Source: Corynebacterium stercoris
GTDB lineage: Bacteria > Actinomycetota > Actinomycetes > Mycobacteriales > Mycobacteriaceae
Assembly (NCBI RefSeq): GCF_024160105.1
Contig: NZ_JAMFTQ010000007.1
Coordinates: 54,789 to 118,788, forward strand
DNA length: 64,000 nt
Reading direction: 5' to 3'
How positions within the stretch are numbered: the first letter of the stretch is position 1; each line of letters starts with the position of its first letter. A program made the position numbers and the translations under genes. Shown one piece after another: positions 1 to 9,550 of the stretch. Under the pieces are notes generated by a model, which searched no databases, was not told the origin of the DNA, and saw only the letters and a list, made by a program, of their open reading frames with translations.

Positions 1-3000
1 CCGATTCCATCTCGGCGCGGTTCGGGCGCTGCCCGGTCTTCCAGTCCACGACGGTCCAGCCGTCCGTGTCCTCGAAGATGGCGTCGATGCGCCCGCGCAC
101 CACCGACTCCCCCAGCGCCAGTTCAAAGGGCCGCTCGACGAATGCCGGGGTGCGGCTCGCCCAGTGGCTCGCCTCGAAATTGGCCTTGAGCTGCTCGAGG
201 ATGGCACGATCCACCTCGGCCTCGTCGTGGCCGGGCAGCTCGTTCTCATCCAGCAGCGGCCGCGCGCCGTAGAAGCCCTCGAGCCATTCGTGGAACGCTG
301 TGCCGCGCTTCGCGTACGCGTTGGGCTTGAACGGCACCGGGCGGCGGGCGCGGCGCGCAAATTGGGCGGGGTCCGCGCGCATCGCCACCACGTCGGAGGC
401 CGTGAGCTCGCCCGGCACCACAACCGGAACATCCGGGTTCTGGGCTGCCTCGTGCTCTTCGATGAGGGCTGACACGTCGCGCTCCCACAGCGCGTACAGC
501 TCGCCCCCGCTGAACGCGGGAAGCTCGGCGCGCGCCGCATCGACGGCGGCAGCGGCGGCCAGTTCCGCGTCAGCAGGCGCGAGGTGCGGCCAGGTCCCGG
601 TGCGGGTGCTTGCCGACGCCTCCGAGGACACCTCATCGTCGCCGGCGGACCAGGTGACCACGCAGGATTCGTCGGCACGCGCGAGCATGGCCTCGAAGTG
701 CTCGTAGGGCGCGGTTTCCGAGCTGGAGGTGGCGTTGGTGCGCGCGGCGGTGACCAGGAGTTTGCGTTCGGCGCGGGTGACGGCGACGTAAAAGAGGCGC
801 GCGGATTCCTCCGCCTGCGCCTCGCGCATGATCCCCCGCCACGCGTTGCCGGCCTTGAGGAAGTCGGAGCGCGTCTCCACCTCGGCGAAGTCCGGGTAGA
901 CGTCCGGGTCGCCGAAGGTCTCGTCCTGCAGCAGGTTCAGGAAGGTGAGGAAGGTTTCCGCTTTCGCACCATAGGTGGAGGCGTCGGCGTGCAGCACCGC
1001 GACGGTGTCCCATTCCAGGCCCTTCGCCTTGTGGGCAGTGAGGATCTGCACCCTGTCGTGCTTCACCGCGACCGCGCCCGGCGCGAGGCCGTCTTCGCGC
1101 TCGCGGGCGAGCTCGAAATAATCGAGCAGGCCGTCGAGGCTGGCGCCAGGGTAAGCGGCAACGGCGTCGAGCAGTTTGTCCAGGTGGACCGCGCGGGCGG
1201 CACTCGGCCGGGCCAGTACCTCGGTGCGGATGCCGAAGACCGCGATAATGTCCGCGAACAGATCTGTGAGTTTCTTGCCCAGGCTGTGCGTGCGCAGCCA
1301 GCGCAGTTTCGCGGCCAGATCTTTGAGGCGGCGCAGGCCCTCCGGGGAGTAGCGTTCCGGCTCGCCGAGGTCAGCCACCGCGTCGGCGAGGCCCGCGACC
1401 GGTTCGGTGTGCTCGGTGAGGTTGTGGGCGCGCGCCACCATCTCATCCAGCGCGATCTGCAACGCTTCTGCCGGATCGCTAGCTTCGCTGGGTTCGGTGT
1501 CGCGCTCGCCGTGGCCGCGCAGGTTGACTGCGCGGGCGGCGAGCGCGCTGAGGTCTTTAAGCCCGAGCCCGACTGCCGGGCCGCCGAGCACGCGCAGCGC
1601 CGCGGCAGAATCGCCCGGGCGCACGAGCATGGTGGCGATGGCGACAGTGTCCGCCACCTCCGGCACGTCGAGCAGGCCGCCGACACCGACGATCTCGTAG
1701 GGCACGCCGCGCTCCTCGAGCGCCTCCGCGACCTCGGCGCTATGCCGGTTCTTGCGAACCAGCACCGCCGCGGTGAAGGGGGCTTGGCGGCGCTGCGCGT
1801 CCTGGAACTGGGCGGCGAGCTCGTCGGCGACGAACGCCACTTCTTCGTCGTTGGTGTCGAAGTAGCCGAGCGTCACATCACCCGCGCCCGCATCGGGCCG
1901 AGATACGAGCGCCGCCACCGCGCGGTCTGCTCCGGTGCCCAGGATCGCGTCCGACACCCCGTTGGCCAGCTGCAGCACCTCGGGCGGGTTGCGCCACGAC
2001 GTGGTGAGCTGCTTCTTCGGCGCCTCCTCCCCGCCCGCCACAGGAAAATCGGTGACAAACGCGGCGAGGTTCGCCGCCGTCGCCCCGCGCCAGCCGTAGA
2101 TGGCCTGCATCGGGTCGCCCACCGCCGTGACCGTGAGATCCGGGTCCTTGCCCTCGCCGAAGAGAGAGCGCAGCAGCACACGCTGGGCGTGGGAGGTGTC
2201 CTGGTACTCATCCAGCATGACGACGCGGAAGCGGCGGCGCTGCTGCTCTCCGACCACCGCGTGGTCGCGGGCGAGACCCGCTGCAACAGACATCTGCTCG
2301 TTGAACGTGACCACGCCGCGGCGGCGCAGTTCATCCTGCAGTTCTTTGACCAGCGGCAGGTAGGCGATGCGCTCCGCCTGCTTGGCGCGCCAGTTGGCCA
2401 GATCCTGCGGGTATTCGCCCCGGGAGCGCGGGCCCTTCGGCAGCGACTCGGTCTCCTTCAGGAAAATGTCCGCTTGTTCGGCGATGCGCTCGGGCAAGGC
2501 GAGCTCATTGCCCATCGACGTAACCAGACCGAGCAGGTTGCCCACCACGGTGTTCAGCGCCGGGTTCTTGCCGCCGTCCGCGATCAGCGTGCCCGTGTAA
2601 TCCGAAACCACATCAGTGGCAATGGCGTGCAGCTCCGCGTCCGTGATCAGGCGCGCATCCGGCTCCACTGGGACCAAGAGGCCGTACTCGCGGATCAGGT
2701 CGCCGGAATAGGAGTCGTACGTGGACACCGTCGGCGCGATCACCGTCAGCGCATCGGCGAGTTCGCCGGAGGGGTCCAGGCGGCGCACCAAAGCGTCGTC
2801 GGCAGCCAGCTGCTCCAGCCGGTCGCGGATCCGTTTGCCCAGCTCTTGCGCGGCTTTACGCGTGAACGTAAGCCCCAGGATCTCCTCCGGGCGGGCATAA
2901 CCGTTGGCAACCAGCCACACCACGCGCGCCGCCATCGTCTCCGTCTTGCCGGCGCCGGCACCCGCGACGACGAGCAGCGGGCCGGGCTCGGCGCCGATGA

Positions 3001-3067
3001 CGGCAGCCTGCTGATCCGTCGGCGGGAATTTCTGCCCCAGCGCGCTCGACAGCGCCTTCGGTCCCAT
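1..3067 (-). CDS. adnB: AdnB-like helicase-nuclease subunit (3' end cut by window edge)
   Basis: UvrD-like motor joined to a RecB-type nuclease; with AdnA it resects DNA double-strand ends in mycolata. Read from ATG at 3067: Walker A AGAGAGKT (about residues 35-42), Walker B LDEYQDTS (near 2195-2215), GDPMQAIYGWRGA, motif VI LFYVAVTRA. The nuclease part begins with RGTAFHEWLEGF (His ligand) and VVDWKTG (Asp-Lys) near position 20-50 and then leaves the window, so any final Cys cluster is not seen. Unlike its partner, this motor has an intact Walker A. A GTG at 3079 would overlap the stop of adnA by 8 bases; ATG at 3067 lies just after that stop. The two are clearly co-transcribed. Confidence 0.88.
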   Translation of the reverse strand, partial: MGPKALSSALGQKFPPTDQQAAVIGAEPGPLLVVAGAGAGKTETMAARVVWLVANGYARPEEILGLTFTRKAAQELGKRIRDRLEQLAADDALVRRLDPSGELADALTVIAPTVSTYDSYSGDLIREYGLLVPVEPDARLITDAELHAIATDVVSDYTGTLIADGGKNPALNTVVGNLLGLVTSMGNELALPERIAEQADIFLKETESLPKGPRSRGEYPQDLANWRAKQAERIAYLPLVKELQDELRRRGVVTFNEQMSVAAGLARDHAVVGEQQRRRFRVVMLDEYQDTSHAQRVLLRSLFGEGKDPDLTVTAVGDPMQAIYGWRGATAANLAAFVTDFPVAGGEEAPKKQLTTSWRNPPEVLQLANGVSDAILGTGADRAVAALVSRPDAGAGDVTLGYFDTNDEEVAFVADELAAQFQDAQRRQAPFTAAVLVRKNRHSAEVAEALEERGVPYEIVGVGGLLDVPEVADTVAIATMLVRPGDSAAALRVLGGPAVGLGLKDLSALAARAVNLRGHGERDTEPSEASDPAEALQIALDEMVARAHNLTEHTEPVAGLADAVADLGEPERYSPEGLRRLKDLAAKLRWLRTHSLGKKLTDLFADIIAVFGIRTEVLARPSAARAVHLDKLLDAVAAYPGASLDGLLDYFELAREREDGLAPGAVAVKHDRVQILTAHKAKGLEWDTVAVLHADASTYGAKAETFLTFLNLLQDETFGDPDVYPDFAEVETRSDFLKAGNAWRGIMREAQAEESARLFYVAVTRAERKLLVTAARTNATSSSETAPYEHFEAMLARADESCVVTWSAGDDEVSSEASASTRTGTWPHLAPADAELAAAAAVDAARAELPAFSGGELYALWERDVSALIEEHEAAQNPDVPVVVPGELTASDVVAMRADPAQFARRARRPVPFKPNAYAKRGTAFHEWLEGFYGARPLLDENELPGHDEAEVDRAILEQLKANFEASHWASRTPAFVERPFELALGESVVRGRIDAIFEDTDGWTVVDWKTGQRPNRAEMES

Positions 3068-3071
3068 CACG

Positions 3072-6000
3072 TTAACCACGGGTAACAACCTGCCCTTCCG
3101 GTTGTGCCGGGCACAGTGCGCGCACCCGGCAATAATCGCAATGCTTGCCCGTCTGGGCGATGAGTTCCGGCCCGGCCATCTGCTGCGGCAGCGGGCGCAA
3201 CTGGTCCGCGAACTCGGCGAGCTCCTCCGCCGACTTCGGGTTCTGCTCGCGCGTTGTCACCTTCACGGTGGTCCCTTGCGGGTACACGAGCATCGCACCG
3301 CCGACGACGAGTGCGTCGTCCGGGGCCGCGGCGGTGGTAACTGCGCCGTCGGCAAGCGAGCCCCTGCTCAAGGCGAGCTGGTACGTCGCAAGCTGGGGGT
3401 TCGCCTCCGTCTCCGCCTTCGTCGGCACGTTGGTGCCGGTTTTGAGGTCCACGATCAACGCCTCGCCGGCCGGGTCGCGCTCGAGGCGGTCCAGGCGGCC
3501 GGCGATGCGCAGCGTCTCATCCACCGCCACATCGACGCGGGCCTCCACCGCGACCTGCTCGAACGCGGCGCGCGTAGCCAGCCACGTGTCGATGCGGCCC
3601 AGCATCACCTCAAAATCGGCGATGTCGCGCTCCGCCTTCCATGCCGGCCCGTGCTGCGCCGCCCGGCGCGCCTCCATCACGGCGGTGCGCGCGACCTCGG
3701 GGTCCACGCCGCGCCCCAGCGCCTCGAGGTACGCGTGCGCCATGGAGCCGAAAATCATCGACGTAGTCTCGTCGATCTGCACCATCTTCTCCAGCACCGC
3801 GCGCATCGGGCACTGCAGCAGCGCCTCGATTCGGCTCGGGGACAGCGTGCGGGGCAGGGGCAGGGCTTCGCTTGTCGACGCCTGCGTTACCGACCACCAC
3901 GCTTCTGGCGCAGCGCCCGGGACCCCGGCCTCGGCAAGGCGCGCGAGCTGGCGCGCCGCCTGGGCGCGCGTGGCTTCGTTCGCGTCCGGGTCGGTGAGAG
4001 CGCGGCGCAGCTCAGCGATGACATCGTCCTTGGCCAGCACGCGTATGGGCAGGGCATCGGTGCCGCAGGTCAGCGCCGCCGAGGCGGTCCCAGCGACGGC
4101 GACCTGTGCCGGCTCGATGCTGTGCGCCGCGCAGAATTCCTCCACGAAGCGCGAGGGGCTGATGGTTTCCTCGCACTGGTCGTTGTCCACCGCGGTAACG
4201 ATGAGCGAGTCGGTGGCCCTGCTGGTGGCGACGTGGAACAGGCGGCGCTCCTCCACCAGCCGCTCCGCGATGTGGGAGACGGGCACGGCGGGGTCCACGT
4301 CGTTGTCGATGAGATCCACTAGGTCTTCCTGGCGGAAGATGGTGCCGGTTTCCCCCAAGCTCGGCCAGCTGGATTCCTGCACCCCGGCGACGATGACGCG
4401 CTGGAACTCGCGCCCCGTCGCACCGTGCGCCGTGAGCAAGGAGACCGCGTCGGGCACGGCGGTGCGGCGATCGCGCACACCTGTGGGCAGCTCCTGCTGC
4501 GTGATGTAGTCGACGAACAGGTCGATGCTGGCGCTGGGGCGGCGCTCCGTGAAGTCGCCCGCGGCGTCGAAGAGCGCCATGGCGGCATCCAGGTCCCGGT
4601 CTGCCTGGGAACCGGTCGCGCCGCCGCGCAGTGCCGCCGCGAGCAGCCGGTCCGCGAGGCCCGTGGTTGACCACAGCGCCCACAGCACCTCCTCCACGCT
4701 GCCGCCGTCCGCGAGAGCCGTGCGGCCCGCCTCAAGCACATCGCGGACGCGGGTGAGAATGGCCAGCTCACGATCGGTGAGCACGGTGCCGAAGTCCGGC
4801 AACGGCGCATCCGCGACTAGGAGCTCCCGCAGGGTTTCCTCGGCCCGGGACTCGGGAGCGTACCGACGCAGTCCCCGCAGCAAGCGGCGCAGCGTCACCG
4901 GGTCCGCCCCGCCCACAGGGCCGAGCAGCAGGTCGCGCCATTCTGAGGCGCTGAGCTCATGATTCAGGGCGCGCAACCCCAGCATGAGCGCCACAACGAT
5001 GCGCTGCTCCGCCAGCACCACATCCGTCGGGTCCAGCGTCACCGGCACACCTGCGTGGAGGAGCGCGCGGCGGTGCGGCTCAATCATCGGGGTTGAGCGC
5101 ACCACCACCGCCATGTCCCGGAACGCGACGCCGTCTTCGAAGTGCGCGCGGCGGATCGCGTCCACCACGGCGGCGTGGTGCGTCTGCTCGTCCGGCGCGA
5201 GTAGCACTGCGCGTTGTGGGTTCCGGCGAGTGGCGCCGAGGTCGATGACCTCGTGCTCGAGCCCGCCGAGCGTGGTGAAGAACGCAGGCGTCGCCCCGCG
5301 GAAGCGGAATACGGACTGCTCGGCATCGCCGCCCACAACACCCAGACGGGCATGTTGCAGCAGGCGGCGCACCAACTCGCCGGATGCTGGTGCGAGATGT
5401 TGCGCATCGTCCACCAGCACCACGTCCCAGGTGTGCGGGAGCTCATCATCCAACACATTCGAGACCAACTCGGAGGCGGAGAGGCGCACGGCACCGGTCA
5501 GCGCCATGACCTGCTCGTACTCGTGGAGGAAATCGCCTGCCGCGGTCCAGATCGCAATGTTGTGGGCACTACCCAGCCTCCGCAGATCATCCGCACCCAG
5601 GCCGCGCTCAAGAGCGCGCAGCAGGAAGTCGCGCAACTGGCGGGCAAAACCCACCATGGTGAGCGCCGGGCGCAGCTCCTCCGGCCACGAGCCGCGCCCC
5701 TCCTCCGCATGCCCCATGAGCAGCTGGCGGATCACCGCGTCCTGCTCGGCACCGGAAATGAGCCGGATTTCTTCCTCCGTGCGCTGCCGCAGCAGCGCGA
5801 ACGCCACGGAGTGCACGGAGCGCACTACCGGCGCATCGGCGACGAAACCGCTCGCGGCAAGCGCGTCCGAGAGCGCCGCGCGCAGCACCGCGCCCGATTC
5901 TTTCGACGAGGTGATGAGCAGCACCCCGCCGCGCGCGGCGCGCTCAGGGTCCGCCGCGATCGCTTGAGCGGCGGTGTCCACGAGGAAGCTGGACACGCCG

Positions 6001-6137
6001 GCGCCAGCCTCGCCGGTGATCTTCCACAAACCCTGCGCGGGTAGCTCAACGGGCCACTCGCGGTGCAGCACACGGCGCTTCCGGGGGACCAGGAAGGCCT
6101 TGGGTGTCACGGCGGGCGGCAGCGAAACGGAACTCAT
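3072..6137 (-). CDS. adnA: AdnA-like helicase-nuclease subunit with degenerate ATP site
   Basis: Partner of AdnB in the double-strand-break resecting complex (1021 aa, family length). The motor half keeps GDAEQSVFRFRGA and a motif VI variant (LFHVATSRA), but the P-loop reads GEAGAGVSS (residues 42-50) without the Lys-Thr, and Walker B is VDDAQ instead of DE. The C-terminal RecB-type nuclease looks intact: FGSMAHAYLE (His near 800), IVDLKTG (near 897), NPQLATYQLAL. Four Cys (LLQCP near 775 and three in HCDYCRVRALC near the C-terminus) fit an Fe-S cluster. The RBS AAGGAG sits unusually close (2 bases) to the ATG at 6137. Subunit assignment rests on order and motifs. Confidence 0.85.
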   Translation of the reverse strand: MSSVSLPPAVTPKAFLVPRKRRVLHREWPVELPAQGLWKITGEAGAGVSSFLVDTAAQAIAADPERAARGGVLLITSSKESGAVLRAALSDALAASGFVADAPVVRSVHSVAFALLRQRTEEEIRLISGAEQDAVIRQLLMGHAEEGRGSWPEELRPALTMVGFARQLRDFLLRALERGLGADDLRRLGSAHNIAIWTAAGDFLHEYEQVMALTGAVRLSASELVSNVLDDELPHTWDVVLVDDAQHLAPASGELVRRLLQHARLGVVGGDAEQSVFRFRGATPAFFTTLGGLEHEVIDLGATRRNPQRAVLLAPDEQTHHAAVVDAIRRAHFEDGVAFRDMAVVVRSTPMIEPHRRALLHAGVPVTLDPTDVVLAEQRIVVALMLGLRALNHELSASEWRDLLLGPVGGADPVTLRRLLRGLRRYAPESRAEETLRELLVADAPLPDFGTVLTDRELAILTRVRDVLEAGRTALADGGSVEEVLWALWSTTGLADRLLAAALRGGATGSQADRDLDAAMALFDAAGDFTERRPSASIDLFVDYITQQELPTGVRDRRTAVPDAVSLLTAHGATGREFQRVIVAGVQESSWPSLGETGTIFRQEDLVDLIDNDVDPAVPVSHIAERLVEERRLFHVATSRATDSLIVTAVDNDQCEETISPSRFVEEFCAAHSIEPAQVAVAGTASAALTCGTDALPIRVLAKDDVIAELRRALTDPDANEATRAQAARQLARLAEAGVPGAAPEAWWSVTQASTSEALPLPRTLSPSRIEALLQCPMRAVLEKMVQIDETTSMIFGSMAHAYLEALGRGVDPEVARTAVMEARRAAQHGPAWKAERDIADFEVMLGRIDTWLATRAAFEQVAVEARVDVAVDETLRIAGRLDRLERDPAGEALIVDLKTGTNVPTKAETEANPQLATYQLALSRGSLADGAVTTAAAPDDALVVGGAMLVYPQGTTVKVTTREQNPKSAEELAEFADQLRPLPQQMAGPELIAQTGKHCDYCRVRALCPAQPEGQVVTRG

Positions 6138-6156
6138 AGCTCCTTATCGTTGCACG

Positions 6157-6873
6157 CTAGGCCGGCAGAATCTCCGCCACCCGGCGAAAATCTGCACGCT
6201 TGTTCGAATCCGTGCGACTCCACCCCAGCTCACGCACCTTGAGGGCAAGGCGGCAAAGCTCCGGAAGACGGGGGATGTGCGCCCAGCGCTGCACCACTCG
6301 CGGGTCCACCGCATGCGCCAACAGCCCGTCCACAATCACCAGCGCCGCGGTATACCCGCGCGGGCGGAGCTCCAGCGACGGAGCGATGCCGATGAGGCTG
6401 GGCGGCGCAGACCCGTCGAACAGACAGGAGCTCAAGAAATCGAGGTGGGCCACCACGTGGTCGTCGGCGTGGCGCAACCCGCTGAAAATGTCCCGGTCGG
6501 CGTCCACCCACGGGGAAGCCGACTCCCCTTCCAGGTTGGGCGGTGCCTCGACGCCGTGCAAAGCGCCGTCGAAAAGCAGTGTTCCCGCGATAACCTCGTC
6601 GATGCGCGCGGCGGGTGAGCCCGGAACGAACTCAGTCGCGGTGAGCCCGCCGACCACGAGCCTGCCGTCAGTCGCGCGCACCGGCCGGGAGACGCGCAGC
6701 CCCGGGGTAAGGCCGGTGATGCGCTCGCGGACCTTGCCGGACCACGCGGCGTGCTCCGGCGCGGGAGCGATAACCATCCGGCCGAAACGCTGCGCCGGAC
6801 CCCACGCGGCGGCGACAGGCTCGCCCGCGCCTTCAGCCTGGAAGGCGGCGAGGACGTGAGCGGGGATCTGCAC
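6157..6873 (-). CDS. TIGR02569 family protein
   Basis: Actinobacterial protein of unknown biochemical function, normally encoded directly upstream of the AdnAB pair as it is here; I recognise the family from the N-terminal MQIPAHVLAAF and the LVVGGLTATEFVPGS segment. 238 aa, no signal peptide or membrane segment. The start is GTG at 6873, which follows the stop codon of the DUF3152 gene with no gap (TAG-GTG), so translation is probably coupled. A loose resemblance to aminoglycoside-phosphotransferase-like folds has been suggested for relatives, but I see no kinase motif here. A role in end repair is only inferred from position. Confidence 0.75.
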   Translation of the reverse strand: MQIPAHVLAAFQAEGAGEPVAAAWGPAQRFGRMVIAPAPEHAAWSGKVRERITGLTPGLRVSRPVRATDGRLVVGGLTATEFVPGSPAARIDEVIAGTLLFDGALHGVEAPPNLEGESASPWVDADRDIFSGLRHADDHVVAHLDFLSSCLFDGSAPPSLIGIAPSLELRPRGYTAALVIVDGLLAHAVDPRVVQRWAHIPRLPELCRLALKVRELGWSRTDSNKRADFRRVAEILPA

Positions 6874-7848
6874 CTACTGCACCGCCGGGCGCGGGTACGG
6901 CCAAGGGTTGGAACGGCACGTGGAGTTGTTGTCCGGGTAGACCTCGTTCGGGTCGAAGGAGTACAACTCAGCGTTGTTCAGGCTCAGCGTCTGCTGCATC
7001 ATGATCGGTGCCAGCGCACCGTCTTCCTCGCAGGGGACGTGCTCCGAGAAGCCGACGGCGTGGCCCACCTCGTGGTTGATCACGTACTGGCGGTACCGGC
7101 CGAGATCGCCCTCGAAAGGTGCGGCGCCGCGCACCCAGCGCGACTCGTTGATCACCACGGTATCCTCGCCGGTAATGCGAGTGCGGCAGCTCGTTTCCAA
7201 ACCGAGGTCGGCGCCGCACAGCTCGCGCGTCGTGCCGACGGAGGTCAACCGGATGCGCAACGACGGGTCGTCGGCTGCAGAAACATGCTCGAAGCGGAAG
7301 CGCGGATCATTGGTCCAGCTGCGGGGGTCGAGCAAGGTCGCATCCACCATTGCGGAGAACGCATCGCCCCCGCCGTACGCAGTGGTGTCCACGCCGTGCT
7401 CTACCTCGACGACGTAGCGGACAACAATCTCGTCGCCCACGCCGCCGTTCGCGCCCGGAACGCCCACTTCGTAGAACGTGCCCTCACCGTGTTCGGTGAA
7501 CGGCCCGCCCGGAGGCAGCTCCGTCGACGCGGTGACCCCCTCCGGCAGCACCGCCGGCTCGAGCTGCTCGCCCTCGCCCTTGGCATCGTCGGACTGCTCT
7601 TCGGCCACGTTCGTTTCCAGCTCCGCGGCGCCGACCACCGGCTCATCCGGGTGCTGGAACATGTTGATCACCACAAACAGGGTCACCACAGCGAGCACTG
7701 GAATGGCGTAGGCGCGCCAGCCGTACTCGCGCGCGAACTCCACGAGGCGGCCATCCCCGTCGTGCCTATCATCCGGGACACCGAATTCCCGGTCCCACGA
7801 GTCCCCCGCCTGCTCGTGGGTGCGTTCGCGCTGGTTCCTGGTGGTCAT
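6874..7848 (-). CDS. DUF3152 family membrane-anchored putative zinc protease
   Basis: 324 aa: cytoplasmic N-terminus, one membrane segment (about 47-63), an acidic linker, then an extracellular domain with the zinc motif HEVGHAVG (His259, Glu260, His263, Gly266) and a Met-containing PIMMQQT segment near 281-287 like a metzincin Met-turn. The third His of HExxHxxGxxH would be residue 269, which is Glu here; a His follows at 270. Four Cys after residue 210 may form disulfides. Homologues sit in the same place beside DUF3107 in mycobacteria (Rv3207c as I recall). Substrate unknown. Confidence 0.8.
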   Translation of the reverse strand: MTTRNQRERTHEQAGDSWDREFGVPDDRHDGDGRLVEFAREYGWRAYAIPVLAVVTLFVVINMFQHPDEPVVGAAELETNVAEEQSDDAKGEGEQLEPAVLPEGVTASTELPPGGPFTEHGEGTFYEVGVPGANGGVGDEIVVRYVVEVEHGVDTTAYGGGDAFSAMVDATLLDPRSWTNDPRFRFEHVSAADDPSLRIRLTSVGTTRELCGADLGLETSCRTRITGEDTVVINESRWVRGAAPFEGDLGRYRQYVINHEVGHAVGFSEHVPCEEDGALAPIMMQQTLSLNNAELYSFDPNEVYPDNNSTCRSNPWPYPRPAVQ

Positions 7849-7859
7849 GGGTAGGTAAC

Positions 7860-8084
7860 TTAGCGCATGAAGCCGACGGAACGCGCCGTCGACGAGCTCT
7901 GCTCGACGTAGGCAATACGGTCAGTACGGATCAGGAACTCGCGGCCCTTCTCATCCGCCAGCTTCAGCGTCGGCGCGCCGCCCGCAATCGCTTCCTCGAC
8001 CACGGAGAACACGTTCTCCTGCCCCTCCGGCAAGCGGATGGACAGCTCGCGCTGGGTGTCTGCCAGACCAATCTTGATTTCCAT
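7860..8084 (-). CDS. DUF3107 family small protein
   Basis: 74-aa cytoplasmic protein (MEIKIGLADTQRELSIRLPEG...), matching the DUF3107 family (TB9.4 / Rv3208A type in M. tuberculosis). Small alpha-beta fold with no catalytic residues evident. It lies 11 bases before the DUF3152 gene on the same strand and is probably the first gene of the DUF3107-DUF3152-TIGR02569-adnA-adnB run. Function unknown. Confidence 0.82.
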   Translation of the reverse strand: MEIKIGLADTQRELSIRLPEGQENVFSVVEEAIAGGAPTLKLADEKGREFLIRTDRIAYVEQSSSTARSVGFMR

Positions 8085-8194
8085 GTGGGTCTAATCACTC
8101 ATCCTTCGCGGAAATTACATCGGTGTACGCCGACCATTGTAATGGCCTTCCCGCACAAGGACTGCAGCACGCAGCGGCGGGCTAAGATAACCGT

Positions 8195-9550
8195 GTGCCG
8201 ACTACCGCCGATAGCAACCGCCAGCTCCCCACCTTCGCCGAGCTCGGGGTCGCCGCCGAGCTCATCGACGCACTCGCGGAGCGGGGCATCACCCACTCCT
8301 TCTCTATTCAGGAGCTGGCCATCCCCATCGCCCTCGACGGGCGCGATCTGATCGGCCAAGCCCGCACCGGCATGGGCAAGACCTACGCCTTCGGCATCCC
8401 GGTGCTGGACCGCGTCTTCGACGACGCGGCGCTGCGCGAACTCGACGGCACGCCGCGCGCGCTCATCGTGGTTCCCACGCGCGAGCTGGCGGTGCAGGTC
8501 GGCGAGGACTTGGAGCGCGCGGCGAAGCACACCCCGCTCTCCGTAGCGACGATTTACGGCGGCCGCCCGTACGAGGAACAGATCGACGCACTGCACGCCG
8601 GCGTGGACGTGGTGGTGGGCACCCCGGGCCGCTTGATCGACCTCTACGATCGCGGCGAGCTCATCCTCTCCGGCGTGGCCATCCTGGTGCTGGATGAGGC
8701 GGACGAGATGCTCGACATGGGCTTTCTGCCGGACATCGAGCGGATCTGGGAGGCGCTGCCGCAGGCACCGGAGCCGCTGCAGACGATGCTGTTCTCCGCC
8801 ACCATGCCCGGGCCGATCCTCACCCTTGCGCGCTCGAAGATGCGCGCCCCGATTCACATCCGCGCCGAATCCCCGGATGCCCCGACCACGCACGCGACGA
8901 CCAAGCAGATCGTGTTCACCTCCCACCGCATGGACAAGCCCGAGGTGCTCGCCCGCATTCTGCAGGCCGGCGGTCGCGGCCGCACCATCATCTTCACGCG
9001 CACGAAGCGCACGGCCGCCGACGTCGCTGAGGATTTGGCGCGCCGGGGTTTCGCCGTCGGCTCCGTGCACGGCGATCTCGGCCAGAATGCGCGCGAGGCA
9101 TCCCTGGACGCGTTCCGCACCGGCACGGTGGACATCCTGGTGGCCACCGATGTGGCGGCCCGCGGCATCGACGTCGACGACGTGACCCACGTGATCAACT
9201 ACCAAACCCCGGACGACCCGATGACGTACGTGCACCGCATCGGCCGCACGGGCCGCGCAGGCCACAGCGGCACCGCGGTGACCCTGGTTGGCTACGACGA
9301 GGCGCACAAGTGGGCGCTTATCAACACGGAGCTTGGTCTCGATCAACCGGACCCGCCGGCCTGGTTCTCCACCTCGCCGGAACTGTACGAGGCACTGGAT
9401 ATTCCGGACTCCGCTGAGGAGACTGTCGGCCCGGCGCGTAAAGTGCACGGGGCACAGTTGGGGTCGCGCGGTCCGCGCCCCCGCGGTCAGCGCGGCCCGC
9501 GCACGGGGCGCGACCGTTCGAACCGAAATCGTGGAGGATCACGCCGGTGA
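8195..9550 (+). CDS. DEAD-box ATP-dependent RNA helicase (RhlE-like)
   Basis: 451 aa with all core motifs in order: Q motif near SFSIQELAIP, Walker A ARTGMGKT, VPTRELA, VGTPGRL, DEAD (VLDEADEMLD), SAT (LFSATMP), TDVAARGIDVD and HRIGRTGRAG. The last 25 residues are rich in Arg, Gly and Pro, a typical RNA-binding tail. Likely role: remodelling mRNA or ribosome precursors. The GTG start at 8195 is chosen because TAAGAT ends 6 bases before it, giving a leaderless transcript, and because the Q-motif region follows at the normal distance. It overlaps the next gene by GTGA. Counterpart of Rv3211 by order. Confidence 0.9.
   Translation: MPTTADSNRQLPTFAELGVAAELIDALAERGITHSFSIQELAIPIALDGRDLIGQARTGMGKTYAFGIPVLDRVFDDAALRELDGTPRALIVVPTRELAVQVGEDLERAAKHTPLSVATIYGGRPYEEQIDALHAGVDVVVGTPGRLIDLYDRGELILSGVAILVLDEADEMLDMGFLPDIERIWEALPQAPEPLQTMLFSATMPGPILTLARSKMRAPIHIRAESPDAPTTHATTKQIVFTSHRMDKPEVLARILQAGGRGRTIIFTRTKRTAADVAEDLARRGFAVGSVHGDLGQNAREASLDAFRTGTVDILVATDVAARGIDVDDVTHVINYQTPDDPMTYVHRIGRTGRAGHSGTAVTLVGYDEAHKWALINTELGLDQPDPPAWFSTSPELYEALDIPDSAEETVGPARKVHGAQLGSRGPRPRGQRGPRTGRDRSNRNRGGSRR

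Noticed and set aside
584..3085. Long plus-strand open frame (833 codons)
   Set aside because: It is antisense to adnB, whose helicase and nuclease motifs are all readable on the minus strand; the translation is Arg/Ala/Val-rich with no domain.
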